The notes under the pieces: generated by a model
Database searches by the model: none
What the model saw: only the letters and a program-made list of their open reading frames with translations
Told to the model about the DNA's origin: nothing
Origin: Clostridia bacterium
GTDB lineage: Bacteria; Bacillota; Clostridia; UBA1381
Assembly (NCBI GenBank): GCA_017621875.1
Contig: JAGASE010000005.1
Span: 1-56,985, forward strand
Length of the DNA stretch: 56,985 nt
Direction: 5' to 3'
Shown: positions 7,878 through 17,846 of the stretch, in pieces
How the letters are laid out: each line of letters begins with the position of its first letter
Position numbering within the stretch: position 1 is the first letter of the stretch
Made by a program: the position numbers and the translations under genes

Positions 7878-10800
7878 TTACTTTATATACACCATAACAG
7901 GTGAATATGGCTTAAGCTCTACAGTATCACCTACCTCCTCAAGAGTGATGAGGTCTACCATATTTTCCGCTTTAACTCTGTCAATTTCGATAACAGCCGT
8001 TCTGCCGCTGTTCCAGTCATAGTTACAGATATTCAGCACATATCCTCCGTCGTATTCCGCCCACATGCATTCTGTATCATGCAAAACCTCTCCTGTTTGG
8101 CTGTCCTTAAGTACCACTTTAATTTTGTTTTCCGCAGTAAATATTCCTGAAAGGAAAGCCTCTGTATCAGCCTCCGCAGCACTCACATACAAACCCTTTT
8201 GGCTGTTTGCAGGCAGTATCTGTGCATTCTTTTTAATTTCACTGACCAGCTCCTTGGCAAACGGCTGATTGTTTTGATTATACGTCAGGCAATTTTCGCC
8301 AATCATTACAACCTTACCACCGTTTCTTGCAAAGTCAAGAACTGCATTAAAGACCTTGTCTGTTACATGAATTGCCTCAGGAACGATTAGCATATCATAT
8401 TCCCCAAGCTTTTCAATCTGATTTTCTATCAGGAAAAACGGCTTAACTCCGTTATACATACATGCACGATACGCATTGTAAAGCGAGTTCATGTAAAATG
8501 TTTCATAGCTCCTTGATGGGTGTGAATAAAGCAGTGCAACATCAGCTTTTCTATCCTTTATAGCTGCAATTTCACGTCCGAGACGGTTTGCATCAAGTGC
8601 AACCTGAGCAGAAAGCTTCATGCAGTCTGCACGATATTGAACGGTTGTGTTGTTAAACGCACCGCTCTCAACCGAATCGCTTCTTCCCCACAGCCACGCT
8701 GTGTCAGCACCCAATCCGTGTATAATACCCTGCCACAGACTTGAATAGTACCACTGCGGCAGCTCCTCGGCAAAGTCCATATCACGACTGTCGAATATAA
8801 TATGGTCTTCCATATTCATAACCGGAGTTTGTGCCACATCAGACTGATAATCATACCACATCATCTTTGCTTCCATAGTGCAGCTTGTGTTTCCAAGATA
8901 TGCCCATGCGTCATTTCCGGCTATGTCGCTCGACTTATGCAAGTTATCAAAGTTCATACCTCTTGATATGCCCGGTGTTCCGTAGGAATTGTTTTCCGTT
9001 GAGCACAAGTCAATCATAAACTTATTTGTAACAAGAATTTCCGGATTTATCTCCTTAACAATCTTATACAGCTTTTCAAAATAGCCTTCCATGAGAGACT
9101 CATTAAATACTCTGTAATCATAATAAAGTAAATCGTCCGAAATAGCCGTCGGCATCTTCACTTCTTCAAAGGCAGCGTAGCTGCTGCCGTAATAGCTGTT
9201 AAGATTATCAATAGTACCATACTTTTCAAACAGATATTTCTGCCAGCTCGGAACATAAAATTCATATGAGCTTGCTGAAACCGCCGGTTCATTAGCCAGC
9301 ATCAGTATAACTCTGCCGCTGTAGTCTTCAACTACCGGCAAAAGCTGCTCTAAAAATACACGTATTGAATCAATTATATAATCATTTTCAACGCCGTAAT
9401 TCAAAAAACCGCTCGCCGCCTGATATGAAGGATGCTTTCTTATAATACTTGGTGTTGAATGTAGTGTAAGTGTCAGATAAAAAGCTGTATTATTATATTC
9501 ATTCCTTTGAATATTTTTCTTTAATTCTTCAATTACACTTCTGTTTATTCCAAATTCCGTTCCTTCAAGCGGTTCATAGTACGATTCAAAACCACCGTTA
9601 CTCAGCATATTTACTTTACTGTCACCCTCGTGCAGATATACGTCATCAACATATGCACCTTCAAGGCTTTCCGAAAATTTTAGCATGAATATCGGATAAT
9701 TGGGATTGTCATTCGTTGTAAACTTATAGTCAAAAGATGTCCATTCGTCAAATGTTCCCTCAGCTTTTCTGAATGCCTCTATTGCCAGCTGCAAGCCGGA
9801 AATATTTTTTCCCTTTACCTTGTATCCGTAATGATAGGTTGTATTTGGCTTTATTTTGATATATTGCCATAAATACGAGGCATTACCGTCCGTTTGCGAA
9901 GATGACCTGTTTACGATTTTCAGTGCATTACTTCCGTCTATGCCTTCACCGGCTTCAACTGTAATATCAGCATCAGCATATCCGTTTCCCGCAGGATTAA
10001 TACTCCAGTCGTCAGGCCAGCCCGGATCTCCTATAACATCGGAAAATGCCGGTCCTTCCGAGGTAAAGTTCATTCCGAAGTCCTTCCATTCAGAACGCTC
10101 ATCTCTATTTTCCCAGCCCTTGTTAAATCCCATAAAGCTCACAGGACGTTCTTCTAAAACTCCGTCTGTTTCCGTCATTGCATAAAAGCTTTTTCCCTTA
10201 TTGATAAACTTGTCAGTGATATATTTTGTGGTTATCTTTTCCTTTTTTGCACCGCTTAAATAGCCGTGCAGGTTATCCTTACATTCCTCCATGATGTCGC
10301 CTACAGCGTTAAGGTTATATGCAATTATCTCTAAATCTCCATCCCTAAACTTAGACTGCATCACCTCTATTGACCTTTGGGCATGAGCAAGATATGCCTT
10401 CTCATAATCGGTAGAAATACCCTTTTCAGTGCATTTTTCAATAAGAGTTCTTATTTGTGCAATATCCGCATTGAAGCCGTCAACATATTCATTAAAGGTG
10501 GCCTCATCAGGATTAACCATGGTTTCAAGGGTTATCTCTTTTTCGTCAACAATAGCATGTATACCAACAAATCCTACTTCCTCAGGCGTCTTTGCAAACT
10601 TGACCTGTCCGACGCCGTTTTTATTTACAGTTACGGTTTTCTTTACGCCCATATCAGGAATTTCAACGCTGAAGCTTCGTGAATCCCCCCAGTTGAGAAT
10701 ATCAATCTCGTAAATCTCTGTTTTTCCGGCTGTTGCAGAGGTGTTTCCGCTGATAATTTCATAACTGGTCTGTCCTTCCGGCATAAACTCTAAAACCGGT

Positions 10801-11957
10801 GATTCGCCTGCACCCTTATAAGCCGACATACCCGGAGCAATTTCAAGAGTGTATCTTCCCTCACCGTCATTGTCATTCACAATACAGTTAAAGGAAAACG
10901 GCGACGGCTGGTTTGGGATATAGCTTCCCCATGGCACTCCAATCTCATAAACTGTTGTATTTTCGACGCGTGCAGTTTTGATATCTATATCCATATGAGT
11001 TGAGAATAAGCCTCCGTCTGACTTATGCATTATACCCACTTCTGTTCCGAACACTGCCGGCTTGCTGCTCAGCATAACCTGTATACTGTCGCTCCGCCAG
11101 TAATAATCGGCACCGTCAAAATGAATATCATCCTCCACCTCTATCAGAAAATAGAACTTTTCACTGTCATATGCATAGCGAATTTGTGCATCAGCACTTA
11201 CAGCATCCTTTGTTATATAGTTAAGTCCGGACATATGTATCGGCTCAATGCCTGCCCAGTCCGATGCATCTGCATCTACAGAAAGTCCGTCTTTAAACAT
11301 AACAGGAATGTTCTTTGCACGTGACAAAAAACCGTTCATTGCTGTCAGGTCATCTTCGTAATAATAGTACCCCGATATATCTGCTTCAGCAGATTTTCCC
11401 TTCGCCTTATCCGCTTCAAAGGACGGATTTTTTATAAGATTTTCACCTGTCGGATTTCCGTTTTCGTCCAAAAGATACATAAATACATCGTCTATCCATA
11501 TATCATCACACTTGTCGAAAATCATAAATCCCAGCCAGTCGCTCATAGGTGCTGTGCAGTCATATACAAACTCAAACCTCTGCCAATCCCTTGTTTTTGT
11601 GAAAGGAACAATAGAAGGCATGCTTGACTTGAAAAACATTGTTGCACGGCCTGCATTATTTGTTTTTGCATAACAGCCGAATTTATATTTCCCTGCAGTC
11701 GGCAGACTAACCTCAGAATGGATTCTGAAATAATTTGCATCGCCGTTTGCAGGAGTTCTGTTAGTTATGTGCAGACTGTTGGTTCCGCTGTTTGCAGCAT
11801 CGTCAACCAGCATTACGGTAACATCGCTGTTTTTCTTATAGAAAAACCATCCCGTTACCTCGCTTCCTGCCGAATCCCTGTCGGCAAGCACAGCTGCAGG
11901 CTGCAGCAGCATTGCAATTATTATTAAAAATGTCAGTAATGAATTTCTTATCCTCAT
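7878..11957 (-). CDS. Secreted multimodular GH42-like glycoside hydrolase with CBM4/9- and CBM9-like domains
   Basis: This protein of about 1359 aa starts with a signal peptide (about residues 1-26, ending AVLA). A jelly-roll carbohydrate-binding domain follows (about 30-185, CBM4/9-like, with WIDDVFM and LIKNPSFE). Next comes a CBM9-like domain (about 215-380), a beta domain, a helical stretch, and a TIM barrel interrupted by a second CBM4/9-like domain. LANEP carries the likely acid/base Glu (about E890) and NMEDH the likely nucleophile (about E1050). The segment after the barrel resembles the GH42 Rossmann-like trimerisation domain. It is probably an exported beta-galactosidase-like enzyme, but the linkage is unknown. 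The ATG at 11957 overlaps the upstream stop as TGATG; a TTG at 11960 is an alternative start. Confidence 0.65.
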   Translation of the reverse strand: MRIRNSLLTFLIIIAMLLQPAAVLADRDSAGSEVTGWFFYKKNSDVTVMLVDDAANSGTNSLHITNRTPANGDANYFRIHSEVSLPTAGKYKFGCYAKTNNAGRATMFFKSSMPSIVPFTKTRDWQRFEFVYDCTAPMSDWLGFMIFDKCDDIWIDDVFMYLLDENGNPTGENLIKNPSFEADKAKGKSAEADISGYYYYEDDLTAMNGFLSRAKNIPVMFKDGLSVDADASDWAGIEPIHMSGLNYITKDAVSADAQIRYAYDSEKFYFLIEVEDDIHFDGADYYWRSDSIQVMLSSKPAVFGTEVGIMHKSDGGLFSTHMDIDIKTARVENTTVYEIGVPWGSYIPNQPSPFSFNCIVNDNDGEGRYTLEIAPGMSAYKGAGESPVLEFMPEGQTSYEIISGNTSATAGKTEIYEIDILNWGDSRSFSVEIPDMGVKKTVTVNKNGVGQVKFAKTPEEVGFVGIHAIVDEKEITLETMVNPDEATFNEYVDGFNADIAQIRTLIEKCTEKGISTDYEKAYLAHAQRSIEVMQSKFRDGDLEIIAYNLNAVGDIMEECKDNLHGYLSGAKKEKITTKYITDKFINKGKSFYAMTETDGVLEERPVSFMGFNKGWENRDERSEWKDFGMNFTSEGPAFSDVIGDPGWPDDWSINPAGNGYADADITVEAGEGIDGSNALKIVNRSSSQTDGNASYLWQYIKIKPNTTYHYGYKVKGKNISGLQLAIEAFRKAEGTFDEWTSFDYKFTTNDNPNYPIFMLKFSESLEGAYVDDVYLHEGDSKVNMLSNGGFESYYEPLEGTEFGINRSVIEELKKNIQRNEYNNTAFYLTLTLHSTPSIIRKHPSYQAASGFLNYGVENDYIIDSIRVFLEQLLPVVEDYSGRVILMLANEPAVSASSYEFYVPSWQKYLFEKYGTIDNLNSYYGSSYAAFEEVKMPTAISDDLLYYDYRVFNESLMEGYFEKLYKIVKEINPEILVTNKFMIDLCSTENNSYGTPGISRGMNFDNLHKSSDIAGNDAWAYLGNTSCTMEAKMMWYDYQSDVAQTPVMNMEDHIIFDSRDMDFAEELPQWYYSSLWQGIIHGLGADTAWLWGRSDSVESGAFNNTTVQYRADCMKLSAQVALDANRLGREIAAIKDRKADVALLYSHPSRSYETFYMNSLYNAYRACMYNGVKPFFLIENQIEKLGEYDMLIVPEAIHVTDKVFNAVLDFARNGGKVVMIGENCLTYNQNNQPFAKELVSEIKKNAQILPANSQKGLYVSAAEADTEAFLSGIFTAENKIKVVLKDSQTGEVLHDTECMWAEYDGGYVLNICNYDWNSGRTAVIEIDRVKAENMVDLITLEEVGDTVELKPYSPVMVYIK

Positions 11958-14900
11958 CAATAACTGCTCCTTTCATATACTTTACTGCCAAGCAGCGGTA
12001 TTCCCGAGTCCTCGTCCCAAAGGAACGCCTTTGCATAACCGCCCTCATCAAGCAGTCCTGCGTCTATGGAAGCGGAAACCAATCTGTCAGTAGATTTCCC
12101 CTGCTCATACATAACGCCAATCAGCTTATTTTCGCTTGAATATACAGCGACATATGTTCTTGTATTCTTGGCAGGATATGCGTCATTTCTGTAAGCCGCC
12201 AAAGCTGTAAGCTCACCGTCCGCCTCACTGAACGTAAATTCCGCTTCAGGCAGGTCCACCTCAAGCATTACAGGCTTTAATGCCTCCAGTGTAACGGTGC
12301 TTCCGCTATACTGCGTATTTGAAATCAAATCTCTGCAAGTTCCAACATCAGTACCGTTATAGCTAAGCTTAACGGTTTTTGAACCTTCTGTTTCATAGTT
12401 GCACAAATTTATAATCAGTCTTCCGTCCACCACTGCCGATGATATTTCTACATTCTCTGCCTTAGCTGAATTTTCGGTAACATCAACCTCGCAAAGACCA
12501 TAATCCTCGCACAAATCGTCAATCGTATCTGCAATATCCGCATCACCGCATACAACAGCACGATTTTTTAACGCGGAAAGTGTAGCCGAATCCTGTGCCT
12601 GATTATTTTCATCATATCCCAGGCAGCCGCTGCCGAGCATTACAACCGTTTTTCCGCTTTTTGCCGCAGAAAGAATTTTCTTAAGCGTCTCTGCAGGAAC
12701 ATTGGTTGCATAAGGTACAATCAGCATGTCACACTTATCAAGGTTTGATAAATCCTGCTCGGTAACAAACACCGGCTTTAGTCCTCTGCAAACAAGAGCT
12801 TTATAAGCCTCTGCCATCTTCACCTCGTGGTTGCGGTAATAAACAGGGCTTGTGTATGAGTACAAAACAGCAACATCCGGCTTTTTATTTGCAATCGCTG
12901 CAACTTCTGCAGCAAGCCTGTTTGCATCATAGCCTACTTTGGCATTTTCTATCATGCAGTCAAGACGATACTGCATAGTAGTGTTACGGAATGCTCCGTC
13001 TGCCTGCTGGTCGCTTATACCCCACAGCCAGGTGAGGTTTCCTCCCAATCCGTGCAGCATGCCCTGCCACAGATTAGTCCGCACCCATCCGGCATAATCC
13101 TTGCTGTAATCAATATCTGCCTTGTCCGATATAACATGGTTCTCCAGATTAAAGACCGGTCTCTCCAGAATTGATGTCTGCAAATCATACCACATATTTT
13201 TGCTTTCAATAGTATTCTTTCCTCCAAGGTATGCCGCGGCATCGTTTCCGTTTATGTCAAACGCTGCTGCCATATCCTCGTAATTTGTTCCCGTATTAAA
13301 GAAATCTGTTCTGGCAAAGCCGGCAGTATACATCATAATCTTTGTCATAACCCAAAGCTCAGGAGCATATTCTTCTACCATTTTTGACAGCTCTGCATTA
13401 TATTCCGTCATAACCGATGCATTGAACTCTCTCCAGTCATTGTAATGCGGAGTATCAGCAATAGTATCGGTCATGGGAACATCGGCAAAATCAGTATATT
13501 CTATGCCATATATACTGCTTAATTCTGCCTCGGTTTGATATTTATTTTCAAGCCATTCAGCCCAGTCCGCTTTGTAATATTCCTTATCCGCCGTTGTAAA
13601 GGTTGGCTCATTGGTAAGCTGAATTGCTACCAGATTTTCACAATCCTTAATAATCGGCAAAACCGTTTTAAAATACAGTCTTGTAAGCTCCATAACTCTT
13701 GGGTGCGTTATGTTGTACGGCAGATGCGAGCTGTAGCTCTTTCCGTCCTCAATAGCCTCCGGGTAATTGCTCAGTTTTTTGTATAGCTCATACAAGCTTG
13801 GATTTAAAATAACCGCAATACCCTTTTCGTTATAGCTATCAAGCTTCTCCTTAAAAGCCTGAACAGTGCTCGTACAGATACCCACCTCTGAATTTTCACA
13901 AGCGGCAAATGTATCCTCAAAATCACCGTTTTTAAGCAGATTTACACTGCTTCCGTCTTCCCATACCTCTATGTCATCAAAATACGCCTCACCGGTTTCT
14001 CCAATCAGCTGAAGCATTATAACTACCTCGCCGGATTCACTCGCTGACGTGGTATATGTAGTATAAAATTCCTTCCAATGCGTGCTTGTACCACTTATAT
14101 CCTGATACCATTTACCCCAGTCGAACTTTACTCTTACATTCATATCAGTGCCCATATATCTGCCGCTGAAATGATATTTTGTATTCGGCTTAACATTAAT
14201 TATCTGCCACAGATAGCTCTTTTTATCTTCCGATGATGTGCTTCTGTTAACAAGCTTTAATGAGGAGGTACCGCCATATGCTGCGTCCTTACTTATCGTA
14301 ATATCAGCATCAGCATATCCGTTTGTTCCCGGATTATACCCCCAGCCTAAAACCGAGCCTACTGTTCCTACGACATCATCAAACTCCAGGCTTTCTGTTA
14401 CTACGTTCTGACCAAAGCTTATGAAATTATCCGATTCATCTCTTCTTTCCCAGCCCATGTTATATCCATTTAAGAATACAGGCTGAGTTTTTTCCCCTCC
14501 GCCTTCAATTACTGTTCCGAAAAAGCTCTTCCCCGAATAACTAATATCACCGGGCAGAACAGTGGGAACTGTCAGCGGAGCTTTTTCTTCTTTAAGGTAT
14601 GCGTTAAGATTATCGGTTATAATATCACAATACTCGTACGCATATTTCAAATTATTTTCTATAATAGCGGAATCGGTAGCAAGACCAAGCTCGTTTCGCA
14701 TAACCTCTGCCGACCGCATGATAAGATTGTAGTACATATTTTCATATGGTGTTTCAATTCCGGCCTGTGCACAGTCAGAAAGCAGCACTTTGCATTTTTT
14801 TAGTTCCTTTTCAAGCTCATCCAGCACACTGTCAGTTCCACTGTTTATGATGAGTTTTGCGGTTACAGTGCCTGTTTTTTCGCCTGCAATGCTTACATCA

Positions 14901-15241
14901 AGACTTGTATAGTCCTGATATGAAAACTCAAGCAAAAAGCCGTGCTTTGTGTTGGTAGAGACCTGATCCACACTGATTAAGCTGCCGGTTTCGCTGTCGG
15001 TCACCATCATACTCACGCCGCTTCCCCATGCCTCGGCAGTAGTACCGTTGATTGTTACAGATTCCTCTGTGCAGGTGACACTGCTTATTTCTATACTGTC
15101 ATTTTCCGATACCGATGCTATCATAACCTCAGGAGCCTCCTCTGCCGCATATGCGGCAGGGAGAAAGCTCAAATGAGATATTATCAGAAAAATCGAAATT
15201 AAAAGCTTGTTCGTTTTGCTGAATAACATTTTAGAATTCAC
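11957..15241 (-). CDS. Secreted GH42-like glycoside hydrolase with inserted CBM, paralogue of the next gene
   Basis: This 1094-aa protein is a paralogue of its downstream neighbour but lacks the N-terminal CBM pair. It has a signal peptide (cleavage near YAAEEA), a short beta domain, a helical segment (about 140-235) and the same interrupted barrel. That barrel opens at QPVFLNGYNMGWERRDE and carries a CBM4/9-like insert (about 300-440). The likely acid/base Glu is about E545 (LTNEP) and the nucleophile about E700 (FNLENH). The Rossmann-like domain follows, then a beta domain ending with KAFLWDEDSG, shared with the upstream CBM protein. GTG at 15241 has AAAGGA five bases upstream and overlaps the previous gene by 11 bases; ATG at 15229 is the alternative. 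The substrate is not determined by sequence. Confidence 0.65.
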   Translation of the reverse strand: MNSKMLFSKTNKLLISIFLIISHLSFLPAAYAAEEAPEVMIASVSENDSIEISSVTCTEESVTINGTTAEAWGSGVSMMVTDSETGSLISVDQVSTNTKHGFLLEFSYQDYTSLDVSIAGEKTGTVTAKLIINSGTDSVLDELEKELKKCKVLLSDCAQAGIETPYENMYYNLIMRSAEVMRNELGLATDSAIIENNLKYAYEYCDIITDNLNAYLKEEKAPLTVPTVLPGDISYSGKSFFGTVIEGGGEKTQPVFLNGYNMGWERRDESDNFISFGQNVVTESLEFDDVVGTVGSVLGWGYNPGTNGYADADITISKDAAYGGTSSLKLVNRSTSSEDKKSYLWQIINVKPNTKYHFSGRYMGTDMNVRVKFDWGKWYQDISGTSTHWKEFYTTYTTSASESGEVVIMLQLIGETGEAYFDDIEVWEDGSSVNLLKNGDFEDTFAACENSEVGICTSTVQAFKEKLDSYNEKGIAVILNPSLYELYKKLSNYPEAIEDGKSYSSHLPYNITHPRVMELTRLYFKTVLPIIKDCENLVAIQLTNEPTFTTADKEYYKADWAEWLENKYQTEAELSSIYGIEYTDFADVPMTDTIADTPHYNDWREFNASVMTEYNAELSKMVEEYAPELWVMTKIMMYTAGFARTDFFNTGTNYEDMAAAFDINGNDAAAYLGGKNTIESKNMWYDLQTSILERPVFNLENHVISDKADIDYSKDYAGWVRTNLWQGMLHGLGGNLTWLWGISDQQADGAFRNTTMQYRLDCMIENAKVGYDANRLAAEVAAIANKKPDVAVLYSYTSPVYYRNHEVKMAEAYKALVCRGLKPVFVTEQDLSNLDKCDMLIVPYATNVPAETLKKILSAAKSGKTVVMLGSGCLGYDENNQAQDSATLSALKNRAVVCGDADIADTIDDLCEDYGLCEVDVTENSAKAENVEISSAVVDGRLIINLCNYETEGSKTVKLSYNGTDVGTCRDLISNTQYSGSTVTLEALKPVMLEVDLPEAEFTFSEADGELTALAAYRNDAYPAKNTRTYVAVYSSENKLIGVMYEQGKSTDRLVSASIDAGLLDEGGYAKAFLWDEDSGIPLLGSKVYERSSY

Positions 15242-17834
15242 CGTAGTCCTTTAAAATACCCATATTTTCAAGGTCCTCCCAAAGGAACGCCTTAATCTTA
15301 TAGTCATCACCGTCCGTAATTGTCGGAACAGTTACCGTACCCTCATATGTATGTTCTGCATCTACTGCAATGGTAACATCGTCTACAATATCAAAGTCAA
15401 CCAATGTGTTTCCGTTATACAGTGCAACAATGTAGCAAGGAACAAATCCCGTGCTTACTCTGTTGTTCTTTACATACAGCTTTACTGTCATGTCGCCTGC
15501 TGCAACTGTACTTGTTTCGGTAACTCCGCTGTAAAGCTCGTAATCGCCTGTCTGGTATTCAGGTGACTTAGGTGTTGCAGTTAAGGTTACACCGTTTGAA
15601 AGTGTATACTCATTTCCTAAGGTTTTGATTACCAGCTCATTTTCAACATCATTTGTAAGTCCGTCAATCGTCAGGCTGTCGAGGTCCTGAGCAGTTGCGC
15701 GGATAACTAACTCATTGCCCAGCTTTTCATATACCAAAACTTCCTTTGTTCCGCTTGGAATAGAGTAACTGATAGAAGCTGTTCCGTCGCCAACTGCAGT
15801 AACTTTTGCTTCGGTTACATCTCTTGCAGCCGTAGTATTTTCAAAGTCGCCACCCTCAATTACGTTTTCGCCGTATGTGCCATCTTCATTCTGCTTACAG
15901 AAGGTGATATCATCAATCCACATATCCTTTGCAAGCATTCTCGGTATTCTTATAAAAATATAAGGCCAATCAACATCACCCTGTGTAACAGTAATTGTTT
16001 TTGATACCGTAATCCAGTCAAAGGTTTCAGCCTTATATCCAAGATCAGGGAAAGATGTTGAACCGTTCTTTATATATGCGTAATACGCTGTATTATATGG
16101 CTGCATTACGTTTGCAGCATCCTTCTGGTCATATTCAACAGCCTTAAGCTTTAAGCTGAGAGTCCATTTTTCGCCAACCTTAATTAACGGATTTGCTGCA
16201 TCATCATAAAATTTCAGTAACGCATAGCCAACTCCCGATGTATGGTTATTTGATATATGCAGTGATGCATTGCTGCCACCGTAGCCTACTGTTGTATCAA
16301 CGCTCATTCCGTCTGCCACGTTAAAGTTTGTTCCCGGAGAATCTATGAAAACAGTCCAGTCACTTCCGCTGATTTTATTTTTGTCACCTGATGAAAAAAC
16401 CTCTGTATAGCCCGAAAGAATCATAGATGTTGAAGCGTGGTCAGCGAAGTCAAATACAACCTTGTAAACCTTTTCGGTATCAACAGCCAGTCCCTCTACA
16501 GATGTTTCTACAGCGGTATCTGCATCTGTCGGAAGATTATTTGCGATAAGTGTTACATTCTCTGCATCTGTAATATCGTAAAGTGATACCTTTGACGGAG
16601 CTGTTACAGGATTTCTCCAGGTAAGCTTTACAGCAGTTCCGTCTGCTGCACCAGTTGCGAAGGTCGGTGCTGATGCATAGTAATTTGATTCCTTGATTAC
16701 TGTAACATCAGTCTTTTCAGACATTACATACTTTGTATCCTTAGACGCGATTTTAATGCTTTCCCCTATGTTTTCAAGCTCAACTTCAGTCTGAGAAGGG
16801 TCAAGTACAGCTCTTATAACGTCTGTTCCGTCTACAGTTTCGTATATGTATATATTCTGGCTGCTCTCCGGTGCTGTAATTTCTACGTTTGCAGTAGCTC
16901 CTGACAATACTGCTGTAGCTGCAGCTGTACTTGCAGCTGTATAAGTTTCAAAGTCTCCAATCCACTTCGCACCTTGTATATACTCTGTAGTTCCGCTAAG
17001 TATACTCAGATTATCAATCCACAAATCTTTTGCAGGATATTTACCAATCCACAGTTTTGTATAATGGTCCGTGCCACTGTTTTCTGTTATTGAATAAGAA
17101 AATGACTGCCATCCGTCCGTTGTGGTTTCATTGTATGCTCCTGTTATACTTCCGTTGCTGTAAACTTCAGGGAACTGACCAAGAACTGTACCCGGCTTAT
17201 ATTTATTAGCCTTATAATATCCCTTAAAGGTATCTGCTCCTCCCATTGAGCTACCTCTATAGAATATCAGCATTGATCCTGATTCCTCCCAGTTGTTTGA
17301 GATGTGAAGTGATGCTGTTCCTGCATACTTTTCATCTGTTACAATGCTTATATCTGATGCCTTATGCTGGTCAGGTACAAGAACGCTCCACTTTCTCGCC
17401 CATGACGAACCGCCAAGCTGCACACCTGTGCTTGTATTTGCAGTATATGCTGCAGCGTCTGTTGAGAGCATAAGTGATGTTTCGTCATGTCCGTCTGCAA
17501 AGGTAAATTCCACCTTATAGTGATGAATTGCCGATGCGTCAAGACCTTCAATAATCTTTGTAACGCCGGTGTCTGAAGTCGTTGACAGCTCGCTGTCAAC
17601 AGCAGTTTTCGTTCCGTCTTCCGCTACCGAATAAAGCACAACATCCGAAATCTCTGCCACAGGGTTACGCCAGGTAAGTGCAACCGCACCGCCGGCAGCC
17701 AAATAACTGTTTGCGGTAGGTGCATACGGATAATAGTCACTCTCCGCAGCAGCCAAAGCTGCCTTTTGCGGCAACGCTGATACTGACATCATCATTGCCA
17801 TTAAGCCTGCAAGAATTTTTCTTTTCATCTTCAT
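15231..17834 (-). CDS. Secreted tandem carbohydrate-binding-module protein, no catalytic domain seen
   Basis: This 867-aa protein has a signal peptide (about 1-30). A module of about 351 residues is then repeated twice (about 34-384 and 385-745). Each copy contains a fibronectin-III-like domain with TWRNPV, a CBM4/9-like jelly roll (SLHISNN ... KDLWIDN or KDMWIDD), and a small beta domain (IYIYETVDGTDVIRA or VLVYEKLGNELVIRA). The C-terminal 120 residues end in KAFLWEDLENMG, a tail also found on the second GH42-like enzyme. No glycosidase motif is visible, so a glycan-binding or capture role is inferred. AGGAGG lies 8 bases before the ATG. It sits between an S-layer-like protein and the enzymes in one transcription unit. 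Confidence 0.6.
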   Translation of the reverse strand: MKMKRKILAGLMAMMMSVSALPQKAALAAAESDYYPYAPTANSYLAAGGAVALTWRNPVAEISDVVLYSVAEDGTKTAVDSELSTTSDTGVTKIIEGLDASAIHHYKVEFTFADGHDETSLMLSTDAAAYTANTSTGVQLGGSSWARKWSVLVPDQHKASDISIVTDEKYAGTASLHISNNWEESGSMLIFYRGSSMGGADTFKGYYKANKYKPGTVLGQFPEVYSNGSITGAYNETTTDGWQSFSYSITENSGTDHYTKLWIGKYPAKDLWIDNLSILSGTTEYIQGAKWIGDFETYTAASTAAATAVLSGATANVEITAPESSQNIYIYETVDGTDVIRAVLDPSQTEVELENIGESIKIASKDTKYVMSEKTDVTVIKESNYYASAPTFATGAADGTAVKLTWRNPVTAPSKVSLYDITDAENVTLIANNLPTDADTAVETSVEGLAVDTEKVYKVVFDFADHASTSMILSGYTEVFSSGDKNKISGSDWTVFIDSPGTNFNVADGMSVDTTVGYGGSNASLHISNNHTSGVGYALLKFYDDAANPLIKVGEKWTLSLKLKAVEYDQKDAANVMQPYNTAYYAYIKNGSTSFPDLGYKAETFDWITVSKTITVTQGDVDWPYIFIRIPRMLAKDMWIDDITFCKQNEDGTYGENVIEGGDFENTTAARDVTEAKVTAVGDGTASISYSIPSGTKEVLVYEKLGNELVIRATAQDLDSLTIDGLTNDVENELVIKTLGNEYTLSNGVTLTATPKSPEYQTGDYELYSGVTETSTVAAGDMTVKLYVKNNRVSTGFVPCYIVALYNGNTLVDFDIVDDVTIAVDAEHTYEGTVTVPTITDGDDYKIKAFLWEDLENMGILKDYGEF

Positions 17835-17846
17835 TTTTTATTCCTC

